The position numbers and the translations under genes were made by a program. From a virus, in the IMG/VR virus record IMGVR_UViG_3300009379_000029, positions 1 to 41,652 of that record: a DNA stretch of 41,652 nt; one strand, written 5' to 3'. This document shows, piece after piece, positions 39,265 through 41,652 of this stretch (the stretch's first letter is position 1; every line of letters begins with the position of its first letter). The notes beneath the pieces were generated by a model that made no database searches, had not been told where the DNA came from, and saw nothing but the letters and a program-made list of their open reading frames with translations.

Positions 39265-39303
39265 GGGGGTTATTACCCATCAAGGAACAGGAAGATAACC
39301 CCC
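39265..39303 (+). promoter_or_regulatory. Inverted repeat over the regulator's start site and RBS (operator or RNA switch)
   Basis: GGGGGTTAT (39265-39273) and ATAACCCCC (39295-39303) are perfect inverted copies. The first abuts the -10 box; the second ends one base before the ATG at 39305. The AAGGAACAGGAAG SD region lies in the loop. Either an operator bound by the HTH protein itself, or a hairpin presenting or hiding the SD. Confidence 0.6.
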
Positions 39304-39304
39304 T

Positions 39305-39835
39305 ATGTGCAGTATTCATAAGAAAATCCGAAGGGCCATGGCCTTGAAAAAGCTCTCCGTGGAAGACCTACAACGTCACTGTGGTGTGGCACGTTCCACT
39401 GTCTACAGATGGCTCAATGGTTCATCAGTCCCTCAGGGAGAGGCGCATGTCCGACTATTGGAGCTGCTACGTGTTGACCGTGACTACAACGAGAACCCTG
39501 GCCCGTGGAATGACCCACTTATAGGGTCCGAATTGAATGGCTGCATCGTCATTGTGTATGAGCAGGATGGTCATATCATATACTCTGAACCCTACGTCAA
39601 TCCCCTCTGGCAGGACTCCATAATTCACCACAACATTATTGACTACTGGTGCGAAACACCTGAGAGGTTCCAGATGATCCAAGCACTGGTGCAGGGGGGT
39701 GTGCCCCTATGTCTGGAACATTGCCATCGTCATAAGAATGTCGTCCGTGCATCACTGGGGTGGGTTCACCACTTGAAGCACAAGGGGCTGTTTAAGTACC
39801 AGGAGACTTGGTTCGAGCACTGTATGCTTGACTAA
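39305..39835 (+). CDS. Cro/CI-type HTH regulator with a PAS-like C-terminal domain, probable repressor
   Basis: 176 residues. Residues 8-58 (KIRRAMALKKLSVEDLQRHCGVARSTVYRWLNGSSVPQGEAHVRLLELL) form an XRE helix-turn-helix. The remainder lacks the Ser-Lys peptidase of LexA/CI repressors. Instead NGCIVIVYEQDGHIIYSEPYVNPLW...QMIQALVQGGVPL has the strand order of a PAS sensor domain (weak, my reading). It lies between early genes and integrase with its own promoter and operator-like repeat, so it is the best candidate for lysogeny repressor. Confidence 0.8.
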   Translation: MCSIHKKIRRAMALKKLSVEDLQRHCGVARSTVYRWLNGSSVPQGEAHVRLLELLRVDRDYNENPGPWNDPLIGSELNGCIVIVYEQDGHIIYSEPYVNPLWQDSIIHHNIIDYWCETPERFQMIQALVQGGVPLCLEHCHRHKNVVRASLGWVHHLKHKGLFKYQETWFEHCMLD

Positions 39836-39875
39836 AAGTGAGACAAACTATTCCCATTATTCGCATATGTGGGAC

Positions 39876-39904
39876 TTGACGACCCATGATGGTGGGCGTA
39901 ATTA
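39876..39904 (+). promoter_or_regulatory. Sigma70-like promoter for the 39964 gene, MarR-like gene and integrase
   Basis: TTGACG (39876-39881), 17-base spacer, TAATTA (39899-39904). The spacer carries ACCCATGATGG, close to ACCCATCAAGG in the regulator's own leader (39275-39285), which may be a shared operator half-site. Confidence 0.6.
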
Positions 39905-39963
39905 CAGGGGCACAGGAAATAGTGATTGGTAATATATAGAAGTATTAAGGAGCAGTAAGACAC

Positions 39964-40245
39964 ATGGAAGTCACAATCAAGAGTGAGAATACCCTTGTGG
40001 TTATCGAAGATGGATGTTATCTACTGATCGAAAGCACAACAACAAGTCAATTCATTACTTGGGATCGGTTGAGCAAACCAGTACAATCACTGATTGCAGA
40101 GTGGTGGCATCGTCTGGCGTTCCTGAGTGTCGTAGATGAACAACGATTTATAAGGGAGATCACGTATGAACTTGAAGAAGCTTGTAGGACTGACGGGACA
40201 CATTCGCACGAACATACAGCACGACATCAACATTCAGCAGCTTGA
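39964..40245 (+). CDS. Small protein upstream of MarR-like gene, unknown
   Basis: 93 residues from ATG 39964 with AAGGAGCAG upstream. Beta-rich N-terminus (VTIKSENTLVVIEDGCYLLIEST), an aromatic helix (VQSLIAEWWHRLAFLSVVDEQRF) and a His-rich tail that overlaps the next gene by 80 bases. The tail may be less important than the body. No function assigned. Confidence 0.65.
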   Translation: MEVTIKSENTLVVIEDGCYLLIESTTTSQFITWDRLSKPVQSLIAEWWHRLAFLSVVDEQRFIREITYELEEACRTDGTHSHEHTARHQHSAA

Positions 40246-40510
40246 TATCCTGTTCCGGGTGGCCCTGAACCCTGGGATCACCCAGCCTGAACTCATGGAG
40301 CAGACCGGTCTTATGACTGGTAGTATCTCCCGCCATCTTGCCAAGCTCGGACGATACCGTAACCATAGCACGGGGAAGATGGTGGGCCTGGGGTACGTCA
40401 TTCAGTCACCTGATCCTGAGAACCGGAAACGGCTGGCCTCATATCTAACACTTGAAGGTAAACAGGCTATCGAGGAGGTGCTGGGATCATGGGACAATAC
40501 GTCAAAGTAG
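40166..40510 (+). CDS. MarR-type winged-helix regulator
   Basis: 114 residues. [41 protein letters not shown] is a winged helix of the MarR group, followed by the beta wing [29 protein letters not shown]. MarR proteins bind as dimers; the usual N- and C-terminal dimerisation helices are short here. ATG 40166 has AAGGGAG upstream. It overlaps the integrase by 22 bases, so it may control or be co-expressed with int, for example as an excision or lysogeny factor. Confidence 0.8.
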   Translation: MNLKKLVGLTGHIRTNIQHDINIQQLDILFRVALNPGITQPELMEQTGLMTGSISRHLAKLGRYRNHSTGKMVGLGYVIQSPDPENRKRLASYLTLEGKQAIEEVLGSWDNTSK

Positions 40511-41652
40511 CGACGGGCTTGGTTCAGTGGTACAACGGTGATGGTGAGGCCACAGGCGACATAAAGATGCAGTTCCGACATCGAGGTAAGCGGGTTGCCC
40601 GTACCACTGGTTCGAGGGACATCAAGAGAGCCAAGGTGGTCATGGAGCAGGTCCGGCTGGAACTGGATGCAGACGCCGGGGTTACCATGGAGCGATTATC
40701 CACCGGGAACTACACACGCCTAAGTGAGGCCGTTGAGGTCTATTATAACGTTAACTGGAAGGGGACGCTGCATGGGGATGACTCCAAGGTCAAGCTGGAG
40801 ATCATCATCAACCATCTTCACAATCCCTACTGTCACAGCATTAATAGCATGATTGTGAAACGCCTACGCCGCTCCCTTGCCACTGAGGACATTGGGTCCC
40901 ATGATGAGCCTAAGTTCCGGGCACCCACCACAGTGAATCGTTACATTGCAGCCCTCAAGACGGTAATGATTGATCTCCAGAAGCAAGGCTACATTGATCG
41001 GCTCCCTGAGTGGGGGATGGTCAGCGAGAAGCCTTATCGAAGAGACCGAGTGATAACCGATCCTGAGTTAGGGGACATCATCAAGTACTGCCACAGGCCT
41101 GTCTATCGCTATGGTCGGACCAATGGTAAACGTGCTGTCCTCCTCGACAAGGTGACACGAAAGCCAATCATTAACCAACGGGCCACCGAGATGCGGCAAC
41201 GGGTGGGAGACCTTTTTCTGGTCCTTCGTAAGACAGGTATGAGAATAGGGGAGGCCACCTCGATCGCCTTTGGCCGTCACATTAAGATGGACCGTCGGGC
41301 CATAACGATCACCGCCGACATAGCCAAGGGGAAGTCCATCCGAACCATTCCAATGGCTGACGTTGTGTATGAGATCCTAAGCAGCATCACGCCTGGACCC
41401 GATGGTCGAGCCTTCCCATTCACCAAGGACTACGCTGACAAGGTGTGGCGACAAGCTCGGAGCCTCTTAGGGATCGAGGACAAGAACTTTGTGCCCCATG
41501 CCTTACGTCATACCCTTGCTACCAACCTCTTGGAGAAGGGGGTCCCTGTTGGTAAGGTCCAGGCCCTGTTGGGTCATGAGGATCTCAGCACCACGATGAT
41601 CTATACGCACCTCACTGCCGATGATATGGGGGGTGTGCTGAATGCAAGTTAG
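40489..41652 (+). CDS. int: Tyrosine recombinase integrase
   Basis: Integrates and excises phage DNA by site-specific recombination. 387 residues. The catalytic set is complete: Arg252 (TGMRIGEA), His337 and Arg340 (HALRHTLA), His363 ([10 protein letters not shown]) and the nucleophile Tyr372 (MIYTHL). The N-terminal 190 residues hold the arm- and core-binding part ([15 protein letters not shown] resembles a SAM-like domain). ATG 40489 overlaps the MarR-like gene. It lies immediately upstream of the RNA polymerase if the genome is circular, as in other integrase-bearing T7-like phages. I see no tRNA-like att site nearby. Confidence 0.95.
   Translation: MGQYVKVATGLVQWYNGDGEATGDIKMQFRHRGKRVARTTGSRDIKRAKVVMEQVRLELDADAGVTMERLSTGNYTRLSEAVEVYYNVNWKGTLHGDDSKVKLEIIINHLHNPYCHSINSMIVKRLRRSLATEDIGSHDEPKFRAPTTVNRYIAALKTVMIDLQKQGYIDRLPEWGMVSEKPYRRDRVITDPELGDIIKYCHRPVYRYGRTNGKRAVLLDKVTRKPIINQRATEMRQRVGDLFLVLRKTGMRIGEATSIAFGRHIKMDRRAITITADIAKGKSIRTIPMADVVYEILSSITPGPDGRAFPFTKDYADKVWRQARSLLGIEDKNFVPHALRHTLATNLLEKGVPVGKVQALLGHEDLSTTMIYTHLTADDMGGVLNAS

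Noticed and set aside
40590-40620. GGTTCGAGGGAC resembling a tRNA T-loop as a possible att core
   Set aside because: It lies inside the integrase coding sequence, with no cloverleaf or CCA end around it. No tRNA gene was recognised anywhere in the window.

Overview
The window looks like essentially the whole genome of a temperate, T7-like podovirus (Autographiviridae-type). It encodes a single-subunit RNA polymerase and a T7-order set of replication, virion and packaging genes. Unlike T7 it also has a lysogeny block: a Cro/CI-type regulator, a MarR-like protein and a tyrosine integrase. The integrase ends at the last base and the polymerase starts at base 1, so the sequence is probably linearised between int and gene 1. 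The natural ends most likely lie in the 1.3-kb non-coding stretch 34838-36157. I cannot name the host; sigma70-like boxes and Shine-Dalgarno (SD) sites suggest a Gram-negative bacterium.

Layout in likely physical order. (1) 36158-39239: early region of small, mostly acidic proteins including an ArdA antirestriction protein, separated by repeated RNA hairpins, ending with a small lipoprotein and a membrane peptide. (2) 39236-41652: regulator, a second small regulator pair and integrase. (3) 1-2541: RNA polymerase, then a terminator and a phage-type promoter. (4) 2731-15877: DNA metabolism: SSB, endonuclease I, primase-helicase, DNA polymerase, 5'-3' exonuclease, lysozyme and a WGR-ligase, with many small overlapping unknown and membrane genes. 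One gene (4056-4217) runs against all others. (5) 15889-34837: a second phage promoter, then portal, scaffold, capsid, terminator, tail tubes, internal core proteins, a collagen-like fibre, a thrombospondin-type-1 protein, holin and terminases. A third phage promoter follows at 34861.

How it should work: host RNA polymerase reads the early genes and makes the phage polymerase. That enzyme recognises three sites sharing CCATAGTAGG and transcribes replication and then structural genes. In a lysogen the regulator block presumably silences the early and polymerase genes, while int gives integration. The lipoprotein and the minus-strand two-helix membrane protein, which has its own sigma70-like promoter, are the best candidates for genes expressed from the prophage.

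Points that stand out: portal, lysozyme, large terminase and a 60-residue gene appear to start at ATA or ATT codons; three early intergenic hairpins show covariation; a TSP1 domain sits beside a roughly 95-triplet collagen-like fibre; and 12-bp iteron-like repeats follow two of the phage promoters. All statements come from reading the sequence; no database search was run.
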